Assembly: GCA_031277685.1 (NCBI GenBank)
Contig: JAITLV010000166.1
Location: forward strand, 1 to 64,000
Reading direction: 5' to 3'
Origin: Sphingobacterium sp.
Lineage (GTDB): Bacteria; Bacteroidota; Bacteroidia; Sphingobacteriales; Sphingobacteriaceae
DNA: 64,000 nucleotides
The translations under genes were made by a program, and so were the position numbers. Position 1 is the first letter of the stretch; each line of letters opens with the position of its first letter. This document shows positions 28,575 to 37,621 of this stretch, in pieces. The notes below the pieces were generated by a model, which saw only the letters and a program-made list of their open reading frames with translations, did not search any database and was not told the DNA's origin.

Positions 28575-28605
28575 GGCCACATTGTAATAATGTGGCCTAT
28601 TTTGA
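28575..28605 (+). terminator. Terminator of the SusC/SusD operon
   Basis: GGCCACATT (28575-28583) pairs perfectly with AATGTGGCC (28589-28597) around a 5-base loop, followed by a short T-rich stretch. It faces the rightward SusD gene. Confidence 0.75.
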
Positions 28606-28784
28606 CAAATCTCATCTAATTTCCTTTTGTATGAATGGGCAAATGATAAAATAGTGAAATATTTTTCAAAGATAGATACCCAAAGATTCAATCAATATGT
28701 AGGTATTAGAGATCCTTTTAGACGTATTTGGAATAATCTGACCAAAAACCTGAGGTTCAAGAGTTGATAAGTAGGCTAATTAAA

Positions 28785-28813
28785 AAGCCCCTTCAAAAAT
28801 ATTGAAGAGGCTT
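28785..28813 (-). terminator. Terminator of acs
   Basis: An imperfect stem between AAGCCCCTTCAA and TTGAAGAGGCTT (one mismatch) with T-rich sequence on the minus-strand exit lies 25 bases beyond the acs stop. Confidence 0.75.
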
Positions 28814-28838
28814 TGTTTGTTAAAAGGTTTATTGCACG

Positions 28839-30755
28839 CTATTTCTTTAAGGCTGCTGCTCCTTTGATAATGCCTTCTACAACGGTAGGATCCTGAAGGG
28901 TAGAGGTATCACCTACATTGGCGATATCGTCTTCGGCAATCTTGCGTAGGATGCGACGCATGATTTTTCCTGAACGTGTTTTAGGAAGATCATCGACAAA
29001 TTGAATAATATCTGGTTTGGCAATCGGACCAATAATCCGTGAAACGGTTTCCATAATATCTTTTTTCGTCGCTTCGGCATCTGTATGGTGGTTGGCAATC
29101 ACATAGGCATAAATACCTTGGCCTTTCACGGGATGTGGGTAACCTACAATTGCAGACTCTACGACATCAGCGTGCATATTGATGGCATTTTCTACTTCAG
29201 CTGTGCCGATACGGTGACCCGAAACGTTCAAGACGTCATCGACACGTCCTGTGATTTTATAATATCCTTCTGGACTACGGAAGCAGCCATCCCCCGTAAA
29301 GTACATGTTATTATAGGTCGAGAAATAAGTTTGTCGACAGCGGTCATGATCGCCCCATGTCGTACGCAGCATACCCGGCCAAGGGAATTTGATACAAAGA
29401 TTTCCAGTCACATCGTTACCCTCAATTTCTTTACCGTTCTCGTCCATCAATGCGGGTTGGATTCCCGGCATTGGGAACATCGCATAGCTTGCTTTTTCTG
29501 GTGTTACGCCAGCCAGCGAGGTAATCAGGTGACCTCCATTCTCTGTTTGCCAATAGGTATCAACAACAGGACAATTCTTTTTACCAATTTTTTCGTTAAA
29601 CCAGTTCCAGGCTTCTTCGTTGATTGGTTCCCCTACAGATCCTAAAACACGCAAAGAAGAAAGATCGTTTTTGTCAACGAATTGATCGCCAAAGGCCATT
29701 AATGAGCGTAAAGCCGTAGGAGAGGTATAAATGATATTCACCTTGAATTTGTCCACAATGTCCCAATAACGGCTTGCATCTGGAAAAGTCGGAACGCCTT
29801 CAAACATTAATGATGTCGCTCCCTGGGACAGTGGCCCATATACGATGTAACTGTGTCCTGTAATCCAGCCGATATCTGCTGTACAGAAAAATACATCATT
29901 AGGCTGGTATTGGAAGGTATTCATAAAAGTATAGCCCGTATAGACCATATAACCGCCACAGGTATGTACCACACCTTTAGGTTTACCAGTCGATCCGGAC
30001 GTATAAAGGATAAATAAGGTATCTTCAGCATCCATTTCTTCAGCCGGACAAGCTGGATTTCCTTGTGTCTCCACTTTCTTGATTTCATCTTCCCACCATA
30101 CATCGCGTCCTTTGATCATCGATACTGGTGTACGTGTACGTGTCAGGACAATTACTTTCTCGACTGTGTCACATTGCATTAAAGCATCGTCCACAATGTT
30201 TTTTAGCCCAATGGTCTTATTGCCACGGTAACTGCCATCGGAAGTGACGATCAGTTTACATTCGGCATCTACAATACGGTCTGCGATAGAACGTGCTGAA
30301 AAGCCGCCAAATACCACAGAGTGAATGGCTCCAATACGGGCGCAGGCCAGTACAGCAATTACCAATTCCGGAACCATTGGTAAGTAGATACATACCCGGT
30401 CGCCCTTTTTAATATTATTGTTCTTTAATACATTGGCAAACTGCTCCACTTTTTGCAACAATTGCTTATAGGAAAGAATACGGTGTGCTTCATTAGGGTC
30501 ATTAGGTTCCCAGATAATTGCGGGTTTATCACCATTCGCATAGATATGGCGATCCAGACAGTTTTCGGTAATGTTTAATTTTGCACCTTCAAACCATTTG
30601 ATATTAGGTTCCTCAAAGTTCCAGTTTAGCACTTTGTTCCATTTTCTCTTCCAGAAAAAATGATCTGCTATGCTCGCCCAAAACTCCTCAGGTTGCTCTA
30701 CACTTCGCTTATATTCACTTTGATATTCTTCAAATGATTTTATTTGTAGGCTCAT
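28839..30755 (-). CDS. acs: Acetyl-CoA synthetase (AMP-forming)
   Basis: This 638-residue cytoplasmic enzyme activates acetate to acetyl-CoA through acetyl-AMP, using ATP and CoA. It has an ACAS N-terminal segment (about 1-60), the AMP-binding P-loop YTSGSTGKPKG at 251-261, the adenylate motif DTYWQTENGGH at 399-409, the hinge region ITGRVDDVLNVSGHRIGTAE at 501-520, and the C-terminal PKTRSGKIMRR with Lys597, the residue that is acetylated in regulated acetyl-CoA synthetases. Length is normal for Acs. It is transcribed alone, divergent from the UbiA-like gene, and ended by its own terminator. It serves acetate scavenging and entry to the TCA cycle. Confidence 0.97.
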   Translation of the reverse strand: MSLQIKSFEEYQSEYKRSVEQPEEFWASIADHFFWKRKWNKVLNWNFEEPNIKWFEGAKLNITENCLDRHIYANGDKPAIIWEPNDPNEAHRILSYKQLLQKVEQFANVLKNNNIKKGDRVCIYLPMVPELVIAVLACARIGAIHSVVFGGFSARSIADRIVDAECKLIVTSDGSYRGNKTIGLKNIVDDALMQCDTVEKVIVLTRTRTPVSMIKGRDVWWEDEIKKVETQGNPACPAEEMDAEDTLFILYTSGSTGKPKGVVHTCGGYMVYTGYTFMNTFQYQPNDVFFCTADIGWITGHSYIVYGPLSQGATSLMFEGVPTFPDASRYWDIVDKFKVNIIYTSPTALRSLMAFGDQFVDKNDLSSLRVLGSVGEPINEEAWNWFNEKIGKKNCPVVDTYWQTENGGHLITSLAGVTPEKASYAMFPMPGIQPALMDENGKEIEGNDVTGNLCIKFPWPGMLRTTWGDHDRCRQTYFSTYNNMYFTGDGCFRSPEGYYKITGRVDDVLNVSGHRIGTAEVENAINMHADVVESAIVGYPHPVKGQGIYAYVIANHHTDAEATKKDIMETVSRIIGPIAKPDIIQFVDDLPKTRSGKIMRRILRKIAEDDIANVGDTSTLQDPTVVEGIIKGAAALKK

Positions 30756-30868
30756 TGTTATAGGATTATTATGAATTATTTTAATTTATAAAGTTATCGT
30801 TGCGAAATTGTTTTTAATATTTCAATTTCGGTGTACAATTTAGCGGTTTTTGCCCATTTTATCAACAA

Positions 30869-30901
30869 TTTGATGTTTAATATAATGTTAAACTACTTTT
30901 A
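30869..30901 (+). promoter_or_regulatory. Promoter for the UbiA-like gene
   Basis: TTTG (30869-30872), a 21-base spacer and TACTTTTA (30894-30901) fit the Bacteroidota consensus with one mismatch. Transcription would start about 30 bases before the ATG at 30941, in the gap shared with the divergent acs gene. Confidence 0.55.
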
Positions 30902-30940
30902 TCTATCAAGATTGTTATATTGCAATAAGATTTAACGCAC

Positions 30941-31816
30941 ATGTCCTTTCTCAGAAAGATATTCTATATCAGCATTTATACGAATATTTTGATTGCATTG
31001 GCCGCTATGGCTCAATGTGCACTTACCTATATCATATTTGAACGACCGACCAATTGGTATATTGTTTTGGTGGAAGGGACAGCGACATTGTTGCTTTATA
31101 ATTTTAGCTTGTGGTGGTCCAAACCCAAGAACCCCAAAGAATCCAAATTTCCGCGCACACGATGGATCTTTAACCACGAATGGGTCATGTGGATGAATAA
31201 CGGCATTGCTTTGGTTATCCTTGGTTATTGTTTATGGCATATTCACCTCTATTCGTTTCTATTCTTGGGCTTTATTGGTGCGCTGAGTTTATTATATGGT
31301 ATGCCATTGTTTACTTTTCATGACCGAAAAGTGGGGCTACGTCAAATCCCCGGAGCAAAAATCTTTCATATCGCCCTGGTGTGGGTGTGTAGTAGCGTCG
31401 TACTTCCTTATGTTGAGTTGCTCAATATGGGGGATGTTATAGATCGGTGGGTATTTGTAGCACTATGTGTGCTCAAATTTATATTTCTGATCATATGTAC
31501 ACTACCTTTTGATATCCGTGATATCCAACAGGATTCTTATTATCATCTGCGTACATTACCGAATATGCTGGGCGAGCAAAAGGCAAAAAAGCTTACCTAC
31601 GTATTGGTGATGCTACATTGTCTTTTGATCCTTATTGCGCCTTATCTAATAGGTATCAAAGCAGGATTGATTCTAACGAATGTGCTGATATTTGCGCTGC
31701 TGAAATTGGCTGTTTTCAAGTCGAAAGAGCATTATCACTACGCTTATTTATTAGATGGAAGTTTAGTGCTTCAATTTCTGTTCGTAGTCTTATTGAGCAA
31801 CCTGTCTCTTTTTTAA
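30941..31816 (+). CDS. UbiA-like polytopic membrane protein
   Basis: This 291-residue protein has about eight or nine transmembrane helices. The second aspartate-rich motif of UbiA-type prenyltransferases seems present as DIRDIQQD (Asp191, Asp194, Asp198), and GLRQIPGAKIFHIALVW resembles the family helix that precedes it. The first NDxxDxxxD motif is not there: the matching loop reads SLWWSKPKNPKES with no Asp. It is therefore either a divergent prenyltransferase or a non-catalytic relative. It stands alone between acs (divergent) and the hydroxyacid dehydrogenase (convergent), so context gives no pathway. Confidence 0.7.
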   Translation: MSFLRKIFYISIYTNILIALAAMAQCALTYIIFERPTNWYIVLVEGTATLLLYNFSLWWSKPKNPKESKFPRTRWIFNHEWVMWMNNGIALVILGYCLWHIHLYSFLFLGFIGALSLLYGMPLFTFHDRKVGLRQIPGAKIFHIALVWVCSSVVLPYVELLNMGDVIDRWVFVALCVLKFIFLIICTLPFDIRDIQQDSYYHLRTLPNMLGEQKAKKLTYVLVMLHCLLILIAPYLIGIKAGLILTNVLIFALLKLAVFKSKEHYHYAYLLDGSLVLQFLFVVLLSNLSLF

Positions 31817-31833
31817 TGTTGAGGTTTCGCTTT

Positions 31834-32778
31834 TTAATGTGTATCCTGCTGCTCCCAAAATGTAATTATCTTATCTGCTGCAACTGCAGATAACTTATAA
31901 TAACTTTCAAATGTCCAACCAGCCACATGTGGTGATAAGATGACATTGTCTCTGCTAATGAGATCCTGATACCAGTTCTGCTCAGTAAGTTTTGGGAACT
32001 TTTCAACAGGCAGCACATCGAAGGCAGCTCCGAGAATACGCCCTGTGTCAAGACCATTTAATACAGCCTGTACCTGCACAATACCACCCCTTGCACCAAG
32101 CAAAAAGAAGATCGGCTTATTGAATTTAGACAGGTAGTTGTCGTCAATCATGCCTTTTGTTTCAGCAGTCAGGGGGATATGGAAACTAATGACATCAGCC
32201 TGTGCATAGATGTCCTCTACACTGGCTTCTGTTGCATATTGATCCGTGTAATCAGTCCGATATTTATCATAAGCCAACACTTTAACATCAAAACCCGAAA
32301 GTTTTTTCGCCATTGCCATGCCGTTGTGGCCATAACCGATCAACCCGACTGTCCTGTCTTTAAGCTCGTATCCGCGGTTGGCTTCACGCAGCCATTGGCC
32401 CGATCTGATTTGTCTATCTCCACGATTTAGATTATTCATCAGATTTAATAACATACCGATCATATGTTCCCCTACTGCGTCCCGGTTGCCTTCGTTGGCG
32501 GGAATTAACATGACTTGTTTCTGTGCCGCAATTTCATCATCGATATTATCCATTCCAGCTCCAGCACGGGCAATGAAGCGAAGATTGGTAGCTTGATCAA
32601 AAAAGGACTGATCTACCTGAAATTTTGAACGGATAACCAGACCAGTATAGTTTGCGATGATCTTTTCAGTCTCCTCACGGTCAATATCGGGGCGGTAATC
32701 ATAGGTGATACCAGCCTGTTCAAATTTTTCCAACATAACTTCGTGGATGTCATCGACAATCAGAATATTAGCTTTCAT
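31834..32778 (-). CDS. D-2-hydroxyacid dehydrogenase (phosphoglycerate-dehydrogenase-like)
   Basis: This 314-residue NAD(H)-dependent enzyme of the SerA/D-lactate dehydrogenase superfamily has the NAD-binding motif GYGHNG at 148-153. The catalytic set is visible: Arg230 (LLGARGGIV), Glu259 (DVLPVEKF) and His284 (ILSPHVAGWT). The family reduces 2-keto acids to D-2-hydroxyacids or the reverse. It lacks the C-terminal ACT domain of full-length SerA, so either a short-type phosphoglycerate dehydrogenase or another 2-hydroxyacid dehydrogenase is possible. It overlaps the monooxygenase gene by 11 bases, so the two are co-translated downstream of rsmA. Confidence 0.88.
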   Translation of the reverse strand: MKANILIVDDIHEVMLEKFEQAGITYDYRPDIDREETEKIIANYTGLVIRSKFQVDQSFFDQATNLRFIARAGAGMDNIDDEIAAQKQVMLIPANEGNRDAVGEHMIGMLLNLMNNLNRGDRQIRSGQWLREANRGYELKDRTVGLIGYGHNGMAMAKKLSGFDVKVLAYDKYRTDYTDQYATEASVEDIYAQADVISFHIPLTAETKGMIDDNYLSKFNKPIFFLLGARGGIVQVQAVLNGLDTGRILGAAFDVLPVEKFPKLTEQNWYQDLISRDNVILSPHVAGWTFESYYKLSAVAADKIITFWEQQDTH

Positions 32779-33946
32779 GTGTGCGGTTTATTTGCATAAA
32801 GTCTACTGACAATAATTTATTCAATTGCTGTTGTTTAAGGCTATTTGGCATGATTTTCATACAAAAATTACGTATACCAATCAAAAAAGGGTTATTCCAT
32901 TGTGCAATTTTCCCTATTTGCCAAGAGGTATTGCTGATATAGTTGACGCGCTCCAAGCGGCGGTTTTCAAACTGGGAAAAGGCTTGCGGTATAGATGTTG
33001 CGGTTTTGAGCTCATCCAGCAGTACAGCGACGTCTTCTATGGCTTGACAGGCTCCTTGTCCCAGGTTAGGAGTGGTCGCATGGCCGGCATCACCCAGCAG
33101 TAAAATAGGACCAAAAGCCAATTTTTGTAATGGAGCGATATCTATGATATCGTTCCAGATCAAATCAGCATCTTTAGTTTCTGATAAAATAGTAGGAATT
33201 GGGGCATGGTAATCTTTAAAGTTATCCGCCAATTCTGCTATCCCCCAGTTTTTCAAGGTTGGGTTTTGTTGTGGGCTATTGATACAGGCATACCAATAAA
33301 CACGATTTCCGACGAGTGGTGTCATGCCAAATCTGCCCTTTGCTCCCCAGGTTTCGGTGCTCTTTTTGAGCTGGATGCTACTGTTGTCAATTGTTGCCCG
33401 CCAGCAGGTGTATCCTGAATAGCGCGGAGTCGAGGCCGATATCAGTTGTTGGCGTAAAAGTGAATGCACACCATCTGCAACAAGTAAAGCGTCGCATACA
33501 GCCTGGCTTCCGTCTGTAAAATGAATGCAGATCTGTTCACCTATCCGTTCAAAGGAATTCGCCCGTTTGCCAAGATGAACCTGGTTGGCCGGAATCTTTG
33601 ACAAAAGAAATTGGTGTAAGTCCGCCCGATGTATCGCAAAATTGTCCTGTTGGTATTTTTGACTGATTGATTTTGTATTCGGTTCGACCAAAATATTCCC
33701 TTTTTGGTCCAGGACATTGTAAGAGCCAAGGTAGTGTCCAAGTTTACTGATCTCATCTTTTAACCCCAGGTGATCTAATGCCTGCATGGCATTGGCTGCA
33801 AGGCCAAATCCTGCTCCTATACCTTTAAGTTCAGTCACACTTTCATAGATATGGGCTTCAATACCCAACTGTTGGAGGCCTATTGCTGCACATAATCCAG
33901 CGATTCCGCCACCAATAATGATAAAAGTGTTATCTGCCGGCTTCAT
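32768..33946 (-). CDS. FAD-dependent monooxygenase (group A flavoprotein hydroxylase)
   Basis: This 392-residue protein (counting from the ATG at 33946, chosen over a TTG at 33964 that would overlap rsmA) has the FAD-binding GGGIAGLCAAIGLQQLG near the N-terminus, a middle DGVHSLLR motif that contacts FAD and NAD(P)H, and the second FAD motif GDAGHATTPNLGQGACQAIED. These are the marks of aromatic-ring hydroxylase or zeaxanthin-epoxidase-like flavoproteins; TetX enzymes are in the same superfamily. The substrate cannot be told. It starts one base after the rsmA stop and overlaps the dehydrogenase gene, suggesting one transcript of three genes. Confidence 0.88.
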   Translation of the reverse strand: MKPADNTFIIIGGGIAGLCAAIGLQQLGIEAHIYESVTELKGIGAGFGLAANAMQALDHLGLKDEISKLGHYLGSYNVLDQKGNILVEPNTKSISQKYQQDNFAIHRADLHQFLLSKIPANQVHLGKRANSFERIGEQICIHFTDGSQAVCDALLVADGVHSLLRQQLISASTPRYSGYTCWRATIDNSSIQLKKSTETWGAKGRFGMTPLVGNRVYWYACINSPQQNPTLKNWGIAELADNFKDYHAPIPTILSETKDADLIWNDIIDIAPLQKLAFGPILLLGDAGHATTPNLGQGACQAIEDVAVLLDELKTATSIPQAFSQFENRRLERVNYISNTSWQIGKIAQWNNPFLIGIRNFCMKIMPNSLKQQQLNKLLSVDFMQINRTHES

Positions 33947-33947
33947 A

Positions 33948-34727
33948 TTAAAGGCAATTTGCAATCTCGTTGGTCAAGCTGACGAAGTCATCTACTGTCA
34001 ATCGTTCAGCCCGTAGCTCATAAAGCGGATTGTCCGACATTTTATCCTTTGGAACAACTCCTGAAAGGGAATTGCGTAAGGTTTTGCGACGTTGATTGAA
34101 TCCGGCTTTTACCACGCGCCAAAACAACTTCTCATCGCAGGCTAATTGTTCACGATCATTCCGGGTCATCCGAATGACCCCTGACAATACCTTGGGTGGT
34201 GGATTAAATGCGCCAGCCTTTACCGTAAAAAGATATTCTACTTTATAATATGCTTGTAGAAACACGCTCAGTATCCCATATTCTTTACTACCAGCTTTCG
34301 CTGTACAACGCTCAGCGACCTCTTTTTGAAACATCCCCGTCATTTGAACGACACGTTGACGTTCGTCCAAAATTTTGAATAGGATCTGAGAGGAAATGTT
34401 ATAGGGAAAGTTGCCGATCACCGCCATTTTTTTGCCAAAATATTCGGAGAAATCAAGGGTTAGAAAATCACCATGAATTAATCTCTTTCCCAACTGGGGG
34501 TATTTATCATCCAAATAGGCAATTGATTCATCATCAACATCAATCAGATAGGTTTCATATTCCTCCTTCTGTAATAGAAAATCGGAAAGAACACCCATTC
34601 CGGGACCGACCTCGAGTACTTGGCTAAAACCCAATTTAGGATCCAATGCCTCTACAATACGTTGTGCGGCATTCTTATCGTTCAAGAAATGCTGCCCTAA
34701 ATGTTTTTTTGCTCTGACTGTACTCAT
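33948..34727 (-). CDS. rsmA: 16S rRNA (adenine(1518)-N(6)/adenine(1519)-N(6))-dimethyltransferase
   Basis: This 259-residue enzyme (KsgA) dimethylates two adjacent adenines in helix 45 of 16S rRNA during small-subunit assembly. It has the family opening KKHLGQHFLNDKNAAQRIVEAL, SAM motif I VLEVGPGMGVLSDFLL, and the catalytic NFPYNISSQILFKIL (NLPY-type motif as NFPY). The C-terminal helical domain includes VVKAGFNQRRKTLRNSL. It is the first gene of a leftward run with the flavin monooxygenase and the dehydrogenase, divergent from pdxA. Full length and unambiguous. Confidence 0.97.
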   Translation of the reverse strand: MSTVRAKKHLGQHFLNDKNAAQRIVEALDPKLGFSQVLEVGPGMGVLSDFLLQKEEYETYLIDVDDESIAYLDDKYPQLGKRLIHGDFLTLDFSEYFGKKMAVIGNFPYNISSQILFKILDERQRVVQMTGMFQKEVAERCTAKAGSKEYGILSVFLQAYYKVEYLFTVKAGAFNPPPKVLSGVIRMTRNDREQLACDEKLFWRVVKAGFNQRRKTLRNSLSGVVPKDKMSDNPLYELRAERLTVDDFVSLTNEIANCL

Positions 34728-35029
34728 AATGCAAAATTAAAAAATTAAAAATTAAAAAAGGCTGCTAATCTATAAGGCAAGTTTTGAAGATAGGTGATCC
34801 TGTTTTAAAAGATAGGCTGATCGAGATAGCTCTTGTATCCATTTTATGAAGTTGTATAGCCAATGATAGCCATGATAATGGTTCGCGAGAGGCGATTGTA
34901 AAGTGGTAAATAAACGACAGAAACTGCGTTAAGCTGTAGCCTTTCACAAGTAAAGTCTCAGTACACAATACGCAATGCGCAATACTACGGAAAAAAATCC
35001 CTATTTTTGATTCAAAGCATTTAAATAGG
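34728..35029. other. Divergent promoter region between rsmA and pdxA
   Basis: About 300 bases, AT-rich, without a supported ORF. A perfect -7 box for pdxA, TATTTTTG, lies at 35002-35009, 20 bases before the ATG, but no good -33 TTTG is found at the right distance. Confidence 0.5.
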
Positions 35030-36085
35030 ATGAGTGATAAACTAAAAATCGGAATAACCACAGGTGATATTAATGGCATTGGACTAGAAGTAATTATTAA
35101 GTCCCTAGTAGATCAACGTATGTGCGATTTCTTCACCCCAATCGTTTATGGAAATACAAAAGTTGCCTCTTTTCACCGAAAAGCTGTAGGAATCAACGAT
35201 TTTAGTTTTAATGTAGTCAACGATGCAGAACAGGCTCATCCAAAACGGGCAAATATGATTAATTGTTGGCAAGAAGATGTCAAGATTACGTTAGGGGAGG
35301 AGAACGAAATTGGGGGGAAATACGCTTTCTTGTCTTTGGAAAGGGCAATTGATGATCTGAAAGCCGGGAAAATTGATGCTTTGGTTACCGCGCCGATCAA
35401 TAAGCATAATATCCAACAGGAAGGTTTTCAATTTCCAGGTCATACTGAATATTTGCAGGCCAAAGTTGAAGCCGATGATGTGTTGATGTTTATGGTCTGT
35501 GATGAATTGCGCATTGGTGTAGTGACTGGACATATCCCGCTGCATGATGTAGCTGCAAATATCACTGAGGAGGCCATACTGAAAAAACTAATCCTCATGA
35601 ACGAATCTTTGAAAAAAGATTTTTGGGTGGAGAAACCTAAAATTGCTGTTTTGGGCCTTAACCCACATGCAGGAGATCATGGTATTATCGGGACAGAAGA
35701 CGATCAGATTATTCGGCCAACGATAGAAAAAGCGAATGAACAGGGTATTTTCTGTTTTGGTCCTTATCCGGCTGATGGCTTCTTTGCAAAAGGCGCTTAT
35801 GAGAAATTTGACGCTGTATTGGCGATGTACCACGATCAGGGATTGATTCCTTTTAAACATATTGCGAAAGGTGCAGGTGTAAACTATACTGCCGGATTAT
35901 CTATTATACGTACTTCTCCGGATCATGGTACTGGGTATGATATTGCTGGAAAAAATCTGGCTTCACCAAGCTCATTTGTAGAAGCGATTTTTACAGCTCT
36001 CCATATTGTAAAACGTCGTAGAGAACAAGCCGAATTACTTAAAAATCCATTAGCGTTCCGTAAATTATCCAGAGATAGGGATTAG
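35030..36085 (+). CDS. pdxA: 4-hydroxythreonine-4-phosphate dehydrogenase
   Basis: This 351-residue cytoplasmic enzyme oxidises 4-phosphohydroxy-L-threonine in the DXP-dependent pathway to pyridoxal 5'-phosphate. It has the N-terminal GITTGDINGIGLEVIIKSL, VTAPINKHNIQQEG with a substrate-binding Lys/His, the metal-binding GHTEYL, LNPHAGDHGIIG with another metal His, and the C-terminal MYHDQGLIPFKH, all typical of PdxA. It precedes the CCA-adding enzyme gene by 56 bases in the same direction and may be co-transcribed. Length is slightly above the usual 330 residues because of a normal C-terminal extension. Confidence 0.97.
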   Translation: MSDKLKIGITTGDINGIGLEVIIKSLVDQRMCDFFTPIVYGNTKVASFHRKAVGINDFSFNVVNDAEQAHPKRANMINCWQEDVKITLGEENEIGGKYAFLSLERAIDDLKAGKIDALVTAPINKHNIQQEGFQFPGHTEYLQAKVEADDVLMFMVCDELRIGVVTGHIPLHDVAANITEEAILKKLILMNESLKKDFWVEKPKIAVLGLNPHAGDHGIIGTEDDQIIRPTIEKANEQGIFCFGPYPADGFFAKGAYEKFDAVLAMYHDQGLIPFKHIAKGAGVNYTAGLSIIRTSPDHGTGYDIAGKNLASPSSFVEAIFTALHIVKRRREQAELLKNPLAFRKLSRDRD

Positions 36086-36141
36086 GGGAAAAAAATTATT
36101 ACTTTTGCAAACTGTTTGGTTTTTTACCTGCTGTTCTAACT

Positions 36142-37575
36142 ATGTGCGATAATTTACAACATCCAATATTTTCTATCATTAAAGAACTCGCCGAAAAGAC
36201 AAGTACGGAATGTTATGTCATCGGGGGATATGTACGCGACTATATCATGAAGCGTCCATTTAAGAATGATGTGGATATTGTTGTGGTGGGAAGTGGTATT
36301 GAATTTGCAACTTTACTGGGTGAAAAACTTCAGTCCAAAGTAGCGGTCTATAAGAATTTTGGAACTGCAATGCTCGTTTTCGAAGGCTTGAGTGTTGAGT
36401 TTGTGGGCGCACGTAGAGAATCTTACCGTGCAAATTCCCGGAAACCGATTGTAGAGGATGGAACATTGTCCGATGATCAAAATCGGCGTGATTTTACAAT
36501 CAATGCGATGGCATTTTCGCTCAATAAAGGTGACTATGGCGCTTTAGTAGATCCATTCGAGGGGGTGAAAGACCTTGAACATCGTATTATCCGAACACCA
36601 CTTGACCCAATTGAGACGTTTTCGGATGATCCCTTACGTATGATGCGTGCGATCCGTTTTGCAACCCAATTGAACTTCAAGATTGATATTGATGCCATTA
36701 AGGCGATCACAGAGACGAAAGAACGCATCAAGATCATTTCGAAAGAACGTGTTATTGATGAAATCAATAAAATCATTTGCTCACCTAAGCCCTCAGTGGG
36801 TTTTAAGTACCTTTTTGATACCGGATTGCTTGAATTGATCTTTCCGGCTATGTACAACTTGCACGGAGTTGATATTATTGATGGAAAGGGGCATAAAGAT
36901 AATTTCTACCATACATTGGAAGTGCTGGATAATGTATGTGAACTATCCGACGATCTTTGGTTGCGTTGGGCAGCTATTATGCACGATATTGCCAAACCGG
37001 CGACAAAACGTTTCGATAAGAAATTGGGGTGGACTTTTCATGGGCATGAAGATCGTGGAGCACGGATGGTACCTAAGCTTTTTGCTGAGCTGAAATTGCC
37101 ATTAAATGAAAAGATGAAATTCGTACAGAAACTTGTACAATTGCATCTGCGCCCAATTGTCCTTGCACAGGATATTGTCACAGACTCCGCTGTTAGACGT
37201 TTATTGTTTGAAGCAGATGATGACATTGATGCCTTAATGATGTTGTGTCATGCCGATGTGACGACTAAAAACGAGTTTAAAAAGAAAAAGTACCGCCAGA
37301 ATTTTGAGCTTGTCAAACAGAAATTAAAAGATGTAGAGGAGCGTGATAAGATTCGAAATTGGCAACCGCCGATCAGTGGCGAAGATATTATGACGCTTTT
37401 TGGCCTCACTCCGGGACGTGTCGTCGGACAGTTGAAAAATTTGATCCGTGAGGCTATTTTGGAAGGTGAGATTCCCAACTCCCGAAGCGAAGCTCACCAA
37501 TATTTAGTGAAAAAGGCCGGCGAGATGGGCTTGACGGTCAAACAAGAAATACCATTGGAAATTTCCAATTCTTAA
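36142..37575 (+). CDS. cca: CCA tRNA nucleotidyltransferase with HD domain
   Basis: This 477-residue class II nucleotidyltransferase builds or repairs the 3' CCA end of tRNAs. The head domain has GGYVRDYIMKRPFKNDVDIVVVG (the GG...DxD catalytic motif), then RRDFTINAMAFSL and the nucleotide-recognition region DDPLRMMRAIRFATQL. A C-terminal HD phosphohydrolase domain is present (MHDIAKPATKR with the second His in HGHEDRGARM), giving possible phosphatase or phosphodiesterase activity on tRNA ends. Such HD-bearing forms are common in Bacteroidota. It lies between pdxA and the PRiA4_ORF3-fold gene, close to miaA, so it is part of a tRNA-maturation neighbourhood. Poly(A) polymerase activity is a less likely alternative. 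Confidence 0.93.
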   Translation: MCDNLQHPIFSIIKELAEKTSTECYVIGGYVRDYIMKRPFKNDVDIVVVGSGIEFATLLGEKLQSKVAVYKNFGTAMLVFEGLSVEFVGARRESYRANSRKPIVEDGTLSDDQNRRDFTINAMAFSLNKGDYGALVDPFEGVKDLEHRIIRTPLDPIETFSDDPLRMMRAIRFATQLNFKIDIDAIKAITETKERIKIISKERVIDEINKIICSPKPSVGFKYLFDTGLLELIFPAMYNLHGVDIIDGKGHKDNFYHTLEVLDNVCELSDDLWLRWAAIMHDIAKPATKRFDKKLGWTFHGHEDRGARMVPKLFAELKLPLNEKMKFVQKLVQLHLRPIVLAQDIVTDSAVRRLLFEADDDIDALMMLCHADVTTKNEFKKKKYRQNFELVKQKLKDVEERDKIRNWQPPISGEDIMTLFGLTPGRVVGQLKNLIREAILEGEIPNSRSEAHQYLVKKAGEMGLTVKQEIPLEISNS

Positions 37576-37621
37576 AATATAGTATTAATTTTAATCTGCT
37601 AAAAAGAAGGATACATAAAAG

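Larger units (their letters stand above)
28482..28838. other. Convergent gap between SusD and acs with three hairpins
   Basis: The region holds a G+C-rich hairpin at about 28516-28556 (CCGG/CCGG outside, CGGTAG/CTATCG inside) and two terminators annotated separately. No ORF is supported in the remainder. Confidence 0.5.

Noticed and set aside
29085..29645. 186-codon open frame antisense to acs
   Set aside because: It lies entirely inside acs on the opposite strand and has no family-like features; acs is certain.
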